From NCBI GenBank assembly GCA_017539025.1, contig JAFYHT010000070.1:1-64000 (forward strand): a stretch of DNA of 64,000 bases, written 5' to 3'. The position numbers and the translations under genes are program-made. Positions within the stretch are counted from its first letter, which is position 1; each line of letters opens with the position of its first letter. Below, one piece after another: positions 18,047-27,831 of the stretch. Under the pieces are notes generated by a model. It was not told the origin of the DNA. It worked only from the letters and a program-made list of their open reading frames with translations, and did no database searches. This stretch comes from Erysipelotrichaceae bacterium. Its GTDB lineage: Bacteria; Bacillota_I; Bacilli_A; Erysipelotrichales; Erysipelotrichaceae.

Positions 18047-19441
18047 TTACTGATCGGCCTTTATGAGCTTTCCTTCCGAAAGAAGATAGTCTTCGTTTTC
18101 TTCAGGGAATACCTGAGTGCTGTTTACCGGATTGAGCCTTTCCGGATTTTTTGAATGGACAGCTACGACTGTTTTTGGATCGATCTGTTGAATGAAGTAT
18201 GCCAGCTGGTTTGGATAGGCATGGGAGAAGGAATAGAGATTGGAGAAGGATGTAAACTGCCAGTTCAGTTTCTCCAGCACATTCTCCATGATCTTCCACT
18301 GCTTCTGTCCTTTTACAAGCGGTTCTCCAAAGAGGTGGAAATACTTTCCCTTGATCCCATCGAAGTCCGTCAGAGAAAGGATATTGTTGTAACTGTTTTG
18401 TAAGAGATATTTTTCAGGATGATTTCTGATCTCATCAACGGATACCACCTCAAATTCTTCTTTCATCTTCAACTGGTATTCAGGGATGTCGATACTGTCG
18501 ATCCAGTATATCGGAGTCTTGATGCCTGTGAAGTGATAGAAAATATATGCCATGGATGGTTCAAATACGACTGTTCGATTTAATCTGTTTTCGAGATCAT
18601 AGATCTGCTTCATCATCGAAGTATCTCTCTCATACTGATTGAAGACGCCTAATCCTTTAAAGTCAATGAGCGAATCACAGATCTCATCATAGATATCTTT
18701 CTCACTGATGCATCCTTCGATCAGATCTTTTGATGGATTTCTCAGGATCTCATCCATCTGATCGCCATGGATGAATTCCGATGGAGATGTCGTTGTGGCA
18801 TCAACGATGAGAAGATCGATATCTTTTTCTTTCAGAGTATCTAATTCTTCAAAGGCTCTTTCATTTCCGGTACCATGGAACCTGATGTCTCCGCTGTAGT
18901 AGATCCTTGAATCGGGCGTTTCGATGAGGAAGCCGGAAGAACCCGGACACGGGTGATCGGAATAATAAGGTGTGATTTTGATCTGTCCTACATGGAACGG
19001 GACATGGTATTCGAAAGGCGTATAGTTTCGATATTCTTTTTCTTTGTTTACCGTGTATAAAAGTTTCTGCAGCTTTATGCCGTCGGAATGGATATATACC
19101 GGTATTTGAGGAGCGATCTTGTCGATCTCAGACATGTGGTCAAGATGAAGATGGCAGATCATGACTGCGGTATTGAGATCACTGTCTTCATAGGAAAGAA
19201 GATCGAGATCCTGAAGATCTTTCTTTGAGAAAACGCCTTCGATCATAGGGGTCTTTTTTAAGAGGATGGCATCCTTTACCCTGTTTTTCTTTCTCGGTTT
19301 CACTTCGCCATCATAAACCTGAGTAAGCGGTGTGAATGGTGCACCGAAGTCAAAGATGATGCGGTCCTTGTCATAAGTAACAGAGATACAGATCCCCATG
19401 CCATGGGTACCGCGATAGAATCTGACGATGGTCTTATTCAT
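18047..19441 (-). CDS. MBL-fold metallo-hydrolase, beta-CASP-like (tandem copy 2)
   Basis: The 464-residue product has the metallo-beta-lactamase metal motif CHLHLDHMSE, a downstream SDHPCPG and YYSGDIRFHG. The C-terminal part with VAVHSKNPERLN recalls the beta-CASP nucleases (RNase J and relatives), so a nuclease role is plausible but unproven. I start at 19441, inside the end of the upstream paralogue: the start overlaps its stop by eight bases and has GGAGG before it, so the two are coupled. The longer open frame upstream is that paralogue in another frame. Confidence 0.75.
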   Translation of the reverse strand: MNKTIVRFYRGTHGMGICISVTYDKDRIIFDFGAPFTPLTQVYDGEVKPRKKNRVKDAILLKKTPMIEGVFSKKDLQDLDLLSYEDSDLNTAVMICHLHLDHMSEIDKIAPQIPVYIHSDGIKLQKLLYTVNKEKEYRNYTPFEYHVPFHVGQIKITPYYSDHPCPGSSGFLIETPDSRIYYSGDIRFHGTGNERAFEELDTLKEKDIDLLIVDATTTSPSEFIHGDQMDEILRNPSKDLIEGCISEKDIYDEICDSLIDFKGLGVFNQYERDTSMMKQIYDLENRLNRTVVFEPSMAYIFYHFTGIKTPIYWIDSIDIPEYQLKMKEEFEVVSVDEIRNHPEKYLLQNSYNNILSLTDFDGIKGKYFHLFGEPLVKGQKQWKIMENVLEKLNWQFTSFSNLYSFSHAYPNQLAYFIQQIDPKTVVAVHSKNPERLNPVNSTQVFPEENEDYLLSEGKLIKADQ

Positions 19442-20855
19442 GGCTGGCCTCCTTGAGTGTGTTGTTTTCCCTGTCATAGACATAGGTGATCTTTTCTTGT
19501 GCATGGAAGTATGGAACTTTCAAAGCCGCTTCCATTGCCTTCCTGTTGTTGGAGTGACAAGGAACAGTCAGCTTTGCCTTGACCATATCGATATAGGCAA
19601 CGATCTGCCATGTCTCCGCATGAGGAGAGAAGTATCCGTCTTGCCCGAAATATGTTTCCTTGTATTCGATATTACATGACTTGATGATATTCATCATATT
19701 GGCATACTTGGGATCATAGTCTCCCAAAGGTACTCCCGAATGACGCAGATAGAGGGCATTCATGTTCCTGTAATCAAAGAGTTCCAGGATATTGGGATAG
19801 GTGTTCTGGATCAGATATTTTCCAGGTTCTTTGAGAACTTCTTGTTTTGTGATCACTTTGTTATAGGAAAGGATGTCCCCAAGATAAGCAGGTTCTTCTT
19901 CATAGGTATCAGGCACCATGACTGTAACAGGGGTATGGAAGAATTCATTGACCACATGGGCACTTTCCGGTTCATAGACTAACTCTCTGCCTGTCTTACT
20001 TGATACTTCATTGAATAAAAGGACATCGCTCATTTCTCTTTCATAGTAGTTGAACAGGATGATCCCTGAATGAGAATTGATGGTTTCGATGATCCTTTCT
20101 TTCAGGCGATCAAAGCTGATCATCTTGTCTTTCGGTCTGAAGGAAGGGATCAGTTCTTTCATGTCTTCTTCCCTGAGATTTGAAAAGAATCTCGTCCCTT
20201 CGCAGAAGAGGATATCGATCTTTTTCTCATTGAGATATTTTATTTCATTCAGGATATTATTCTCATATTTTCCATAGACGAAGACATCGCCGGTATGATG
20301 CATCTTGAGATCCGGCGTTTCGATATAGAAGGAATAGTCCTGATAGGAATCGTCATTGAGGATGAATCTTCTGATGTGGATCTTTCCGACATCCATCTCA
20401 TCTTCCATGTCGGTGTAATGAAAGCCTCTGATGCTTTCAACACCCTGTCCCACATCTTCAAGAGCCTTCTCAATGATCTGAGCAGGCTTGGAAAGATAGA
20501 CGGTAACGGATGGATCGATCATCCCCATCATCCGCATGTGATCCAGATGCAGATGGGTGATGAAGAATGCCTGATGATCTATTTCAAAGTCTTTTGCGCA
20601 GATCAGATCCGGATATCTGTTTTGAATATCTTCCTTGCGGTAGATACCGTTGATATAAGGGATCTCATTGATCCATAAGTAGTCTTCTATGAAGTTTTTT
20701 CTTAAGTTAACTTTTCCATCAAAGATGTCAAAGGCCGGATTATAGGCTGTGCCTGCTTCAAAGAAAGCACGGTCATTGCCATATCTGACTTCCATGACGA
20801 CACCGCCGATGGTATCTAGTCCACTGTGGAATGTGATCGTTGTCTTATCTTTCAT
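19434..20855 (-). CDS. MBL-fold metallo-hydrolase, beta-CASP-like (tandem copy 1)
   Basis: The 473-residue product aligns by eye with the next gene along its whole length: AFFEAGTAYNPAFDIFDGKV, ITHLHLDHMRM, HHTGDVFVYG and the C-terminal VPCHSNNRKAME. Conserved His/Asp ligands for two metals are all present. The pair arose by duplication and is cotranscribed. Possible roles are RNA or DNA processing, or a small-molecule hydrolase. The start follows a GGAG-like site in the divergent region before the AlbA-type gene. Confidence 0.75.
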   Translation of the reverse strand: MKDKTTITFHSGLDTIGGVVMEVRYGNDRAFFEAGTAYNPAFDIFDGKVNLRKNFIEDYLWINEIPYINGIYRKEDIQNRYPDLICAKDFEIDHQAFFITHLHLDHMRMMGMIDPSVTVYLSKPAQIIEKALEDVGQGVESIRGFHYTDMEDEMDVGKIHIRRFILNDDSYQDYSFYIETPDLKMHHTGDVFVYGKYENNILNEIKYLNEKKIDILFCEGTRFFSNLREEDMKELIPSFRPKDKMISFDRLKERIIETINSHSGIILFNYYEREMSDVLLFNEVSSKTGRELVYEPESAHVVNEFFHTPVTVMVPDTYEEEPAYLGDILSYNKVITKQEVLKEPGKYLIQNTYPNILELFDYRNMNALYLRHSGVPLGDYDPKYANMMNIIKSCNIEYKETYFGQDGYFSPHAETWQIVAYIDMVKAKLTVPCHSNNRKAMEAALKVPYFHAQEKITYVYDRENNTLKEASHE

Positions 20856-21072
20856 ATGATGATTCTCCGGGATAAATTCTTCTATTTTATTATTACAGTT
20901 TTTTTGAAAAATGATAATTCTGAAAAGTCAAATTCTCAGAAGTATGTTTAAAATGTTTAATTGATTTAAATTCAACATGGCATATTTTTTGTAACGTGTT
21001 TTTGTTATTGTTTCTTTGATGAAAAAACAACCTGCAGGAATAACAGTTTGCAGGAAAGAGAAGGAGTTAAAT

Positions 21073-22467
21073 ATGAAATACACTGAATCAAATACCGTTG
21101 AATTGAAGTCTTCTATTGAGGATGATCTGAAGGAAGAGATCATAGCGTTTCTGAATTCCCATCTAGGTGGAACGATATTTGTTGGTGTTGATGATAACGG
21201 TAACATCTTGAAAACAGACGAAAAAGAAAAAGATATCAATGAATCCAGAGTGATCAACTGGGTCAGAGATGAAGCGATCTATCCCAACTGTTCAGAATAT
21301 GTCAGGGCACATTACAACGAAGATGGTGTATTACAGATAGATATTGAGTCGGGTAAGGAAAAACCTTATTACAGAAAGTCAAAAGGACTCAAGCCAAGCG
21401 GAGTTTATATCAGATATGGCAGGAACAAATCACAAGCCACCAGAGAAGAGATCAGTCGAATGATCAGAGACAGAGATCGAATTCCTTTTGAGCTTGAGAT
21501 ATCAAGATTTCAGGATCTTTCTTTCAAAGTTCTGCAGTTGAAGTTTGAAGAAAAGGGATTGGATTATTCTGAATTCAAACCAATAACATCAGGATTTATG
21601 ATCGGTGATAAATATACGAATGTTGCTTATTGGTTTTCTGATCAATATCAGACAGAAACAAAAATGGCAGTTTATCAGGGACTTGACAGAGACATCTTCC
21701 GTTCCTAGAAACAATACGATGGTTCGATCATTGCACAGATCGATAATGCTTTGAATTATTTTGATATCTGTAATGAAGTCAGAGTCATCATCAATGGCAA
21801 GCCAACAAGGACAGAAATCCCTTCTTATTCTGACAAAGCTGCAAGAGAAGCAATATTAAACTGTTATTGTCACAGAGATTACTCACGCAATTCTAATATC
21901 AAGATCGAGTTCTTTGATGATCGTTGTGAGATCATGTCTCCGGGAGGATTCTGTAGCGGGTTAACTTTAGAGGAGGCCTTAAATGGTGAGCAAAGTTTCA
22001 GAAATGAATATGTTGTAAAACTTCTTTATAGATTGGGATATATCGAAAACTATGCATCTGGTTTGAACAGAATTCTGAAGGAATATGAAAATGATGAGAT
22101 AAAGCCAAAACTGGAAGATAACATCACAAATTTTAAAGTGATTCTTTCCAACAGAAACTATGACGCATTATACTTGAATCCGCAAAAGCACATTGAAGAC
22201 AATAATGGCACTGTAAATGGCGGTGTAAATGGCGGTGTAAATGGCGGTGTAAATGGCGGAATAAAAGAACTTAACAAAAGAGATGCAAATATATATAGAA
22301 TTATAAGCAGAAATCCTGGATTAAGAACAACTCAAATATTGGAAATTGCAAAGCCTTTAGATCCAACGCTGAATATAAACATAATACAAAAGCGAATAAA
22401 ACAGATGTCGGATTTGATTGAATTCGTAGGCGCCTCAAAAACAGGAGGATACTATATTAGAAGATGA
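21073..22467 (+). pseudogene. AlbA_2/HATPase RecG-like DNA-binding protein, split by an in-frame TAG
   Basis: The N-terminal part (to 21705) is an AlbA_2 domain: SNTVELKSSI, AFLNSHLGGTIFVGVDD and YIRYGRN. The C-terminal part from 21709 continues in the same frame (KQYDGSIIAQIDNALNYFD, then the HATPase_c_4-like REAILNCYCHRDYS and LGYIENYASGLNRI) and a winged-helix end. Only TAG at 21706-21708 separates them, so one substitution broke the gene, unless the stop is read through or miscalled. Four perfect 12-base units at 22212-22259 encode VNGG repeats in a linker. ATG 21073 follows AAGGAG. Such proteins often sit in defence or mobile loci. Confidence 0.8.
22212..22259 (+). repeat. Four tandem 12-base coding repeats
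   Basis: TGTAAATGGCGG is repeated four times without change and encodes (Val-Asn-Gly-Gly)x4 in the linker before the C-terminal winged helix. Copy number can change by slippage without shifting the frame. Confidence 0.9.
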
Positions 22468-22582
22468 TCATTTGAATAAGCAGTGAGTATTGAAAAAACT
22501 TAATGAAATCTATGCAGAGTTCTGATATTATAATTCAAATCATCATAATACTGATAAGAGATGAGATAATATAAAGAGATCA

Positions 22583-23698
22583 ATGTTGTTTCTGGAGAGA
22601 TTTTCTTTCCCTTCCTATGGAAGTGAAGAAGGATACATCAATGAGATAAGAAGGACGACGTATATCACGTATTATCCTTTTCGTGTTCTTTCAAAAAGAC
22701 ATCTGGAGAATGTAACTTTTGATCAGATCACGATCTTCTATGGGGATAATGGTTCAGGAAAATCGACTGCTTTGAATGTGATCGCCGAGAAGATCAAGGC
22801 CGATCGTTTCTCTTCCTACAACAAGACTTCTTTCTTTGAGCCGTATCTGTCCATGTGTAACTATGAGATGCCCAGATTTCCAAGAGAAAAGCTCGTGATC
22901 ACTTCCGATGCGGTATTTGAATATCTGTTCAATACCAGAGCGATCAATGATGGTGTGGATATTCGAAGGGTGGAACTTGCGGATGAATATCAGAGATTGA
23001 AGGATGTCAAGGCGATCGAATATTCTTCGATCGGTGATTATGAAAACCTTCGAAAGCTCCTGGAACAAAGAAGAAGTACGGAATCTTCCTATTTCAGAAA
23101 GAACTCTATGATGAATGTTCCGGAAGAATCCAATGGCGAATCTGCCTTGCGTTATTTTGAATCCAAGATCAATGAAGCAGGGATCTATCTTTTAGATGAG
23201 CCGGAGAATTCTCTTTCTCCTGAGAACCAATTGAAGCTGAAACAGTTCATCGAAGATTCCGCAAGGTTCTATAGCTGTCAGTTCATCATTGCCACCCATT
23301 CCCCATTCTTACTGTCCCTGGATCATGCGAAGATCTATGATCTGGATTCAGATCCCTGCAGGACAAGAAGATGGACGCAGCTAGATAACATCGTGACATA
23401 CCACGATTTCTTCAGAGATCACTTTTCTGATTTTGAGCAGATCGAGGATTTTGAAGAAGAATATGGAAATGGCGATCCTCATCTCTATGGCAAACAGGAC
23501 AGGCTGATACAGGAGATGATGAAAGAAAAAGGGATCGATGATGAATTCTTCTTTGAGTATCTTTCAAAGAAACTCTATGATGGCGATGAAAAAGCCTATC
23601 TGAGAAGATGGCTGAATGATAAGGATGATTATGAGAAAAAGGATGTGTTTGAAGTGATCGAATACATCGTGAAAAGAAGAGGTGAAGAAGATGAGTAA
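22583..23698 (+). CDS. AAA/ABC-like ATPase (AAA_15/21 type)
   Basis: The 371-residue product has Walker A (GDNGSGKST), Walker B (YLLDEPENSLS) and the following IATHSPFLLS, the arrangement of single-domain ATPases related to SMC/ABC proteins and seen in the predicted AAA_21 family. No membrane segment is visible. Such ATPases occur both as metabolic regulators and as parts of defence modules; here the downstream partner genes are metabolic. It overlaps the next gene by eight bases. Confidence 0.82.
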   Translation: MLFLERFSFPSYGSEEGYINEIRRTTYITYYPFRVLSKRHLENVTFDQITIFYGDNGSGKSTALNVIAEKIKADRFSSYNKTSFFEPYLSMCNYEMPRFPREKLVITSDAVFEYLFNTRAINDGVDIRRVELADEYQRLKDVKAIEYSSIGDYENLRKLLEQRRSTESSYFRKNSMMNVPEESNGESALRYFESKINEAGIYLLDEPENSLSPENQLKLKQFIEDSARFYSCQFIIATHSPFLLSLDHAKIYDLDSDPCRTRRWTQLDNIVTYHDFFRDHFSDFEQIEDFEEEYGNGDPHLYGKQDRLIQEMMKEKGIDDEFFFEYLSKKLYDGDEKAYLRRWLNDKDDYEKKDVFEVIEYIVKRRGEEDE

Positions 23699-24608
23699 AA
23701 GACTGATCTCTATGGCTTACAGTGAAATAGAAAAACTGAGTTCTATGGAATTGCTGGAAACGATCGCTCTAAGTGAAGGAAGGACCTTTGCGGCAGAATG
23801 TGTCTGTTCTGTCTCGCCACTGTTGAACGATATCACAAATGCGGAAGCCGTTTCTTCTTTATCTGCAGACTTCGTCGTACTCAATATGTTCGATGTGAAA
23901 GATCCATATATCGCAGGTTTGCCTCAATGTGAAAAGAAAGACACGATCCGATTATTGAAGAAGCTGATCGGCAGACCTGTTTGTATCAATCTCGAACCAA
24001 CAGAATTAGATCATGGAACAGAGAGTCTGTGGAAGATGAGTGAAGGAAGGATCGCAAACGCAGAAAACGCAAGGGCTGCAAAGGAAATGGGTGTCGATAT
24101 GATCACCATTACCGGCAATCCGGGCAATCATGTAAACAATGATGCGATCATTGAAGCGATCAGGGAGATCAGAAAAGAACTTGGTGATGAGATCATCCTG
24201 ATCTCTGGGAAGATGCATGGTTCAGGAAGTATCAGTGAAGCAGGAGAAAAGATCATCGATAAGGATACGATCAAGGGATTCTGTGATGCCGGAGCTGATG
24301 TCATCATGATCCCTTCGCCGGGAACGATCCCGGGTGTTACAGTGGAAATCGCACATGATTGGATCTCTTACATCCATTCCTTAGGAAAGCTTGCGATGAC
24401 AGCGATGGGTACTTCGCAAGAAGGTTCTGATACAGATACGATCAGACAGATCGCCCTCAACTGCAAGATGGCAGGAACTGATATCCATCACATCGGTGAT
24501 TCCGGTTATGTCGGTATGGCTCTTCCGGAAAACATCCTTGCCTATTCGATCGCAATCAGAGGCGTCAGACATACATACAGAAAGATCGGACAGTCGATCA
24601 ACAGATAG
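23691..24608 (+). CDS. TIM-barrel-like protein of unknown function (DUF7916-like)
   Basis: The 305-residue product has barrel-like alternation with glycine-rich loop ends: ITITGNPGNHVNNDAI, ISGKMHGSGS, GADVIMIPSPGTIPG and TAMGTSQEG. It resembles proteins mis-named haloacid dehalogenase-like or PEP phosphonomutase-like that accompany cellobiose or beta-glucoside genes; my family name is from memory and tentative. Start ATG 23691 follows AGAGGTGAAG within the end of the ATPase gene, so the two are coupled. A GH35-like gene follows 14 bases later. Confidence 0.6.
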   Translation: MSKRLISMAYSEIEKLSSMELLETIALSEGRTFAAECVCSVSPLLNDITNAEAVSSLSADFVVLNMFDVKDPYIAGLPQCEKKDTIRLLKKLIGRPVCINLEPTELDHGTESLWKMSEGRIANAENARAAKEMGVDMITITGNPGNHVNNDAIIEAIREIRKELGDEIILISGKMHGSGSISEAGEKIIDKDTIKGFCDAGADVIMIPSPGTIPGVTVEIAHDWISYIHSLGKLAMTAMGTSQEGSDTDTIRQIALNCKMAGTDIHHIGDSGYVGMALPENILAYSIAIRGVRHTYRKIGQSINR

Positions 24609-24622
24609 AAAGGATAACAGAC

Positions 24623-26233
24623 ATGAACATTCCGCATTTAAACAAACAAGGCAACAAGACAGTATTGATGGTCAATGACAGACCATTTGTCGCATTGGCT
24701 GGGGAAGTGCACAACTCTGATTCTTCTTCCATCGAATATATGAAAGGGATATGGCAGATCGCAGATCAGCTGCACATGAACGCTTTACTGCTACCGGTGA
24801 CGTGGGAAATGATCGAGCCGGAAGAAGGCGTCTTTGATTTTGAAAATCCCAAGGCATTGATCGATCAGGCCAGAAGCTATGGCAAGAAGATCATCTTCCT
24901 CTGGTTTGGGTCATGGAAGAATGGCGAGTGTATGTACACACCGGAGTGGGTGAAGAAAGATCTCAAACGATTCAAAAGAGCCCAGATCGTAAAAGGAAAA
25001 GACAAGGCTGACAGAAAGCTGTCTTCAACGATGGAATATGGCGTTCCATATACGACGATCTCTTATCTGTGCGATGAGGCTATGAAAGCGGATGCCAAAG
25101 CATTTTCCAAACTGATGGGTTTCATCAAAGAATACGATGAAAAAGAAAACACCGTCATCATGGTCCAGGTGGAAAATGAGACGGGTTTACTTGGTGCTGC
25201 CAGAGATCATTCGGATGAGGCAGATGCCTTGTTCGAAAGTGAAGTTCCATCTGACTTTGTTTCCTATATGAGATCTCATACTGCAACGATGAGCGATGAG
25301 ATCAAGGAAGCTGTCGAAAACGGGAAAGAAAGCGGAAACTGGAAAGAAGTATTTGGCAACGCGGCGGAAGAACTCTTCAGTGCGTACCATACCGCTTCTT
25401 ATGTGGAATATGTCGCCAAGGCAGGAAAGGATGTCTATCCTTTACCGATGTCTGCCAACTGCTGGCTGGATAAGGGTGATGAACCGGGATTTTATCCGAC
25501 AGGCGGTCCGGTATCCAAGGTCCATGAAGTATGGAACTATTGCGCACCGACAGTTGAACTGTTGACACCGGATATCTATGTCAATAACTTCAATGAGATC
25601 TGTGAAGAGTACACGAGAAGAGGAAGTGCTTTGATGATCCCGGAATGCGCAACTCATTCCTATTGCGCACCGCGTCTTGTCTATACGATCGGACATTATC
25701 ACGCTTTATGTTGTTCACCATTTGGATTTGACGATATCGGAAAACCGTTCTCGGCAATGCAGGGGTATCTGTTTGGCATGGATGTCTCTGACCCGAATCT
25801 CAAGACTCCACAGAACTTTGAAGAATACGCACAGACTTCAAAACTGTTGGATATGTTGATGCCTAAGATCACTGAGAAGCTTGGAAGCAATGACCTGCAG
25901 GCAAGTAATGGCGAGACGTCAGATTATTCGATGATGTATTTTAGTGATCTGATGATCCTTTCCGCATTCAAATCTCAGATTCAGCCTAGAAGCGATGGCT
26001 ATTGTCTGGCCGTAAGAGATGGAGAGGATGTTTACATCTTGGGCAATGCCTGTACGATCCGACTGAATTCGATCGATCAAGAAAAACGAAATCTCGATAT
26101 CCTGTTACTGGAAGAAGGCGTATTCGATGAAAACGGCAAGTGGATCAAAGGCAGAAGGCTCAATGGCGATGAGGCAGCCATGATGTCTTTTAATCAACCG
26201 GGCATCTGGAAACTGAGATATTTCACATACTGA
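24623..26233 (+). CDS. GH35-like beta-galactosidase, DUF5597 type
   Basis: The 536-residue product is a GH-A clan barrel: ALAGEVHNSDSSS at the N-terminus, PVTWEMIEPEEGVFDF, acid/base Glu186 in ENETG and nucleophile Glu341 in MIPECA. The C-terminal part is the beta-rich DUF5597 domain. No signal peptide is present, so it should act on imported oligosaccharides. It ends the ATPase/DUF7916 operon. A truncated AraC gene is convergent downstream and may be what is left of its regulator. Confidence 0.85.
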   Translation: MNIPHLNKQGNKTVLMVNDRPFVALAGEVHNSDSSSIEYMKGIWQIADQLHMNALLLPVTWEMIEPEEGVFDFENPKALIDQARSYGKKIIFLWFGSWKNGECMYTPEWVKKDLKRFKRAQIVKGKDKADRKLSSTMEYGVPYTTISYLCDEAMKADAKAFSKLMGFIKEYDEKENTVIMVQVENETGLLGAARDHSDEADALFESEVPSDFVSYMRSHTATMSDEIKEAVENGKESGNWKEVFGNAAEELFSAYHTASYVEYVAKAGKDVYPLPMSANCWLDKGDEPGFYPTGGPVSKVHEVWNYCAPTVELLTPDIYVNNFNEICEEYTRRGSALMIPECATHSYCAPRLVYTIGHYHALCCSPFGFDDIGKPFSAMQGYLFGMDVSDPNLKTPQNFEEYAQTSKLLDMLMPKITEKLGSNDLQASNGETSDYSMMYFSDLMILSAFKSQIQPRSDGYCLAVRDGEDVYILGNACTIRLNSIDQEKRNLDILLLEEGVFDENGKWIKGRRLNGDEAAMMSFNQPGIWKLRYFTY

Positions 26234-26235
26234 TC

Positions 26236-26267
26236 AAAAAGACAGAGTTTGATCCTCTGTCTTTTTT
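26236..26267 (+). terminator. Bidirectional terminator
   Basis: AAAAAGACAGAG pairs with CTCTGTCTTTTT around a seven-base loop, between convergent genes. Confidence 0.85.
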
Positions 26268-26664
26268 ATACTTCATCACTGTTTTTCTGATAATGAAGCG
26301 GTGTATCCTTGTAGTATTTTTTAAATGCCCGATAGAAGCTTGAGATATCGCCATAGCCTAGGGTTTTTGATATCTCTTCCATGTTCAGAGTTTCTTCTTT
26401 CAGAAGAGCGAGTGCTTTTTCCATCCTGAGAAAGGTCACAAATTCTTTATAGGACATCTGAAAATGGTTTCTGATGATGCGGCTGATCTGTTTCGTCGAA
26501 TAGGAACAGGCATCTGCGACATCTTCGATCGTGGCGTGATCATAATTCTTCTGGATATAGGTAAAGATCCCGGAGAACTGTTTTTTCCATTGGACCGTAC
26601 TGTTGGATGGTATGACAGCTGTATTTTCGTATCTTCTTAAAGTGAGCGAAAACAAGACAGACAT
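26266..26664 (-). pseudogene. AraC family regulator, N-terminally truncated
   Basis: Only the last 132 residues remain: the AraC double helix-turn-helix (IEDVADACSYSTKQISRIIRNHFQMSYKEFVTF..., MEEISKTLGYGDISSFYRAFKKYY) preceded by a short stretch resembling the final helix of the sensor domain. The cupin sensor is absent, and the frame runs open upstream towards the divergent gene at 26723 without a credible start. No good ribosome site precedes the ATG at 26664. It is either a remnant or a minimal DNA-binding protein. Confidence 0.6.
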
Positions 26665-26722
26665 ATTGAAGATAAATATCTGTCTGATTATGTTTAAATA
26701 ATAGGTGAAAGAAGAAAGAGAT

Positions 26723-27622
26723 ATGCAGTTTAAAACAGGATCAGGATGGAAGGCCTGCTTTGATAAAGAAAGAAACTATTATTCCGCCCAATACGGCGGG
26801 ATCATGGCCTATCATCTTTATGAGATCAGTAAAGAACAATTCGACAAACTGGATGAGAAGATGTCGGAATATGAAGCAAGCGATATCATTTGTAAAGGAA
26901 GGCATCTTTATATGAGCGTCGATGATCGCTGTGGTCCGCCTTATTCCATCGCTTTTGACAATGAGTATCGCAAATTATGTCCTTGGGCAAACATCATGGG
27001 AAGCGGCAGATTGTGGCCGGAAGAGCTGACGGATGCGGCTGTCGAGATATTTGAAAGTGAGAAAAACAATCGGAAGCAGAGAAGAGAAAAACGCGAAAAA
27101 AGAGAAAAACAGAAAGAAGATCTGAAAATGATCCATCTGGAAAAGATCGATCATAAAAACATATGGGATATCATGGATCTCAAGGTAAAAAGGGATCAGA
27201 GAGAATTCGTCGCTTCAAACGTGATCAGTATCGTTGATGCTTATGCGACGATAGGTACGAAGTGTCATGCGTTCCCCTTTGGTATCTATAAGGATAAAAA
27301 GCCTGTCGGTTTTCTGATGATCGGTTATAACGAAGCGGTCATGTATGATGTTTATGATGTGAAACCTCCTGAGGCCTTGAAAAACAACTACAGCATCTGG
27401 CGTCTGATGATCGACAAGAGATATCAGGGAAGAGGTTATGGAAAAAAGGCGATCGAACTGGCTTTGGACTTCATCAGGATATGGCCATGCGGCAAGGCTG
27501 AGTATTGCGAGATCTCTTTTGAACCGGAGAATACGCATGCCAGAGATCTGTATTCTTCCATGGGCTTTGTAGAAAACGGCGAGATGGATGGCGAAGAGAT
27601 CGTCATGGTGATGAAACTGTAA
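26723..27622 (+). CDS. Fusion of a conserved unknown domain with a GNAT acetyltransferase
   Basis: Residues 1-115 (GWKACFDKERNYYSAQYGG, SVDDRCGPPYSI, KLCPWANIMG) match a stand-alone hypothetical common in Clostridia. A charged linker rich in Arg/Lys/Glu follows, then a GNAT domain from residue 136 with the acetyl-CoA loop RYQGRGYGKKA and FEPENTHARDLYSSMGF, close to the spermidine acetyltransferase (SpeG/PaiA) pattern. The two domains are continuous in one frame. ATG 26723 is preceded by GAAAGAAG-type sequence; an upstream GTG at 26705 is in frame. Confidence 0.75.
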   Translation: MQFKTGSGWKACFDKERNYYSAQYGGIMAYHLYEISKEQFDKLDEKMSEYEASDIICKGRHLYMSVDDRCGPPYSIAFDNEYRKLCPWANIMGSGRLWPEELTDAAVEIFESEKNNRKQRREKREKREKQKEDLKMIHLEKIDHKNIWDIMDLKVKRDQREFVASNVISIVDAYATIGTKCHAFPFGIYKDKKPVGFLMIGYNEAVMYDVYDVKPPEALKNNYSIWRLMIDKRYQGRGYGKKAIELALDFIRIWPCGKAEYCEISFEPENTHARDLYSSMGFVENGEMDGEEIVMVMKL

Positions 27623-27638
27623 GATAAAGGAGAATATC

Positions 27639-27827
27639 ATGCCAAAAGATAAGAGATTTGAAATCATTGAAACTCAGAATGGTTTTCTGACCGAGATCAA
27701 GGTCATCATCGACAAGGAGACAGGAGTCAACTACATGTTCGTTCATGACGGATATGCGGGTGGTTTAAGTGTCATGGTCGATGAAAATGGCGATCCGCTT
27801 GTCAGTGAGATCGATTACGACGAGTAA
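27639..27827 (+). CDS. DUF6440 family small protein
   Basis: The 62-residue product (DKRFEIIE, VIIDKETGVNYMFVHDGYAGGLSVMVDENGDP) matches the DUF6440 pattern, a short beta-rich protein with a conserved DxETGVxY core. AAAGGAG precedes the ATG. Function unknown; in other Bacillota it is often encoded as a small stand-alone gene. The next gene begins five bases after its stop. Confidence 0.75.
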   Translation: MPKDKRFEIIETQNGFLTEIKVIIDKETGVNYMFVHDGYAGGLSVMVDENGDPLVSEIDYDE

Positions 27828-27831
27828 AGAC

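Noticed and set aside
22212-22259. CRISPR-like short tandem repeats
   Set aside because: The 12-base units are contiguous without spacers and encode VNGG in frame, so they are a coding microsatellite.
22583-24608. ATPase and its neighbour as a two-gene phage defence system
   Set aside because: The neighbour looks like a metabolic TIM barrel and a glycosidase follows; nothing nuclease-like is encoded in this operon.
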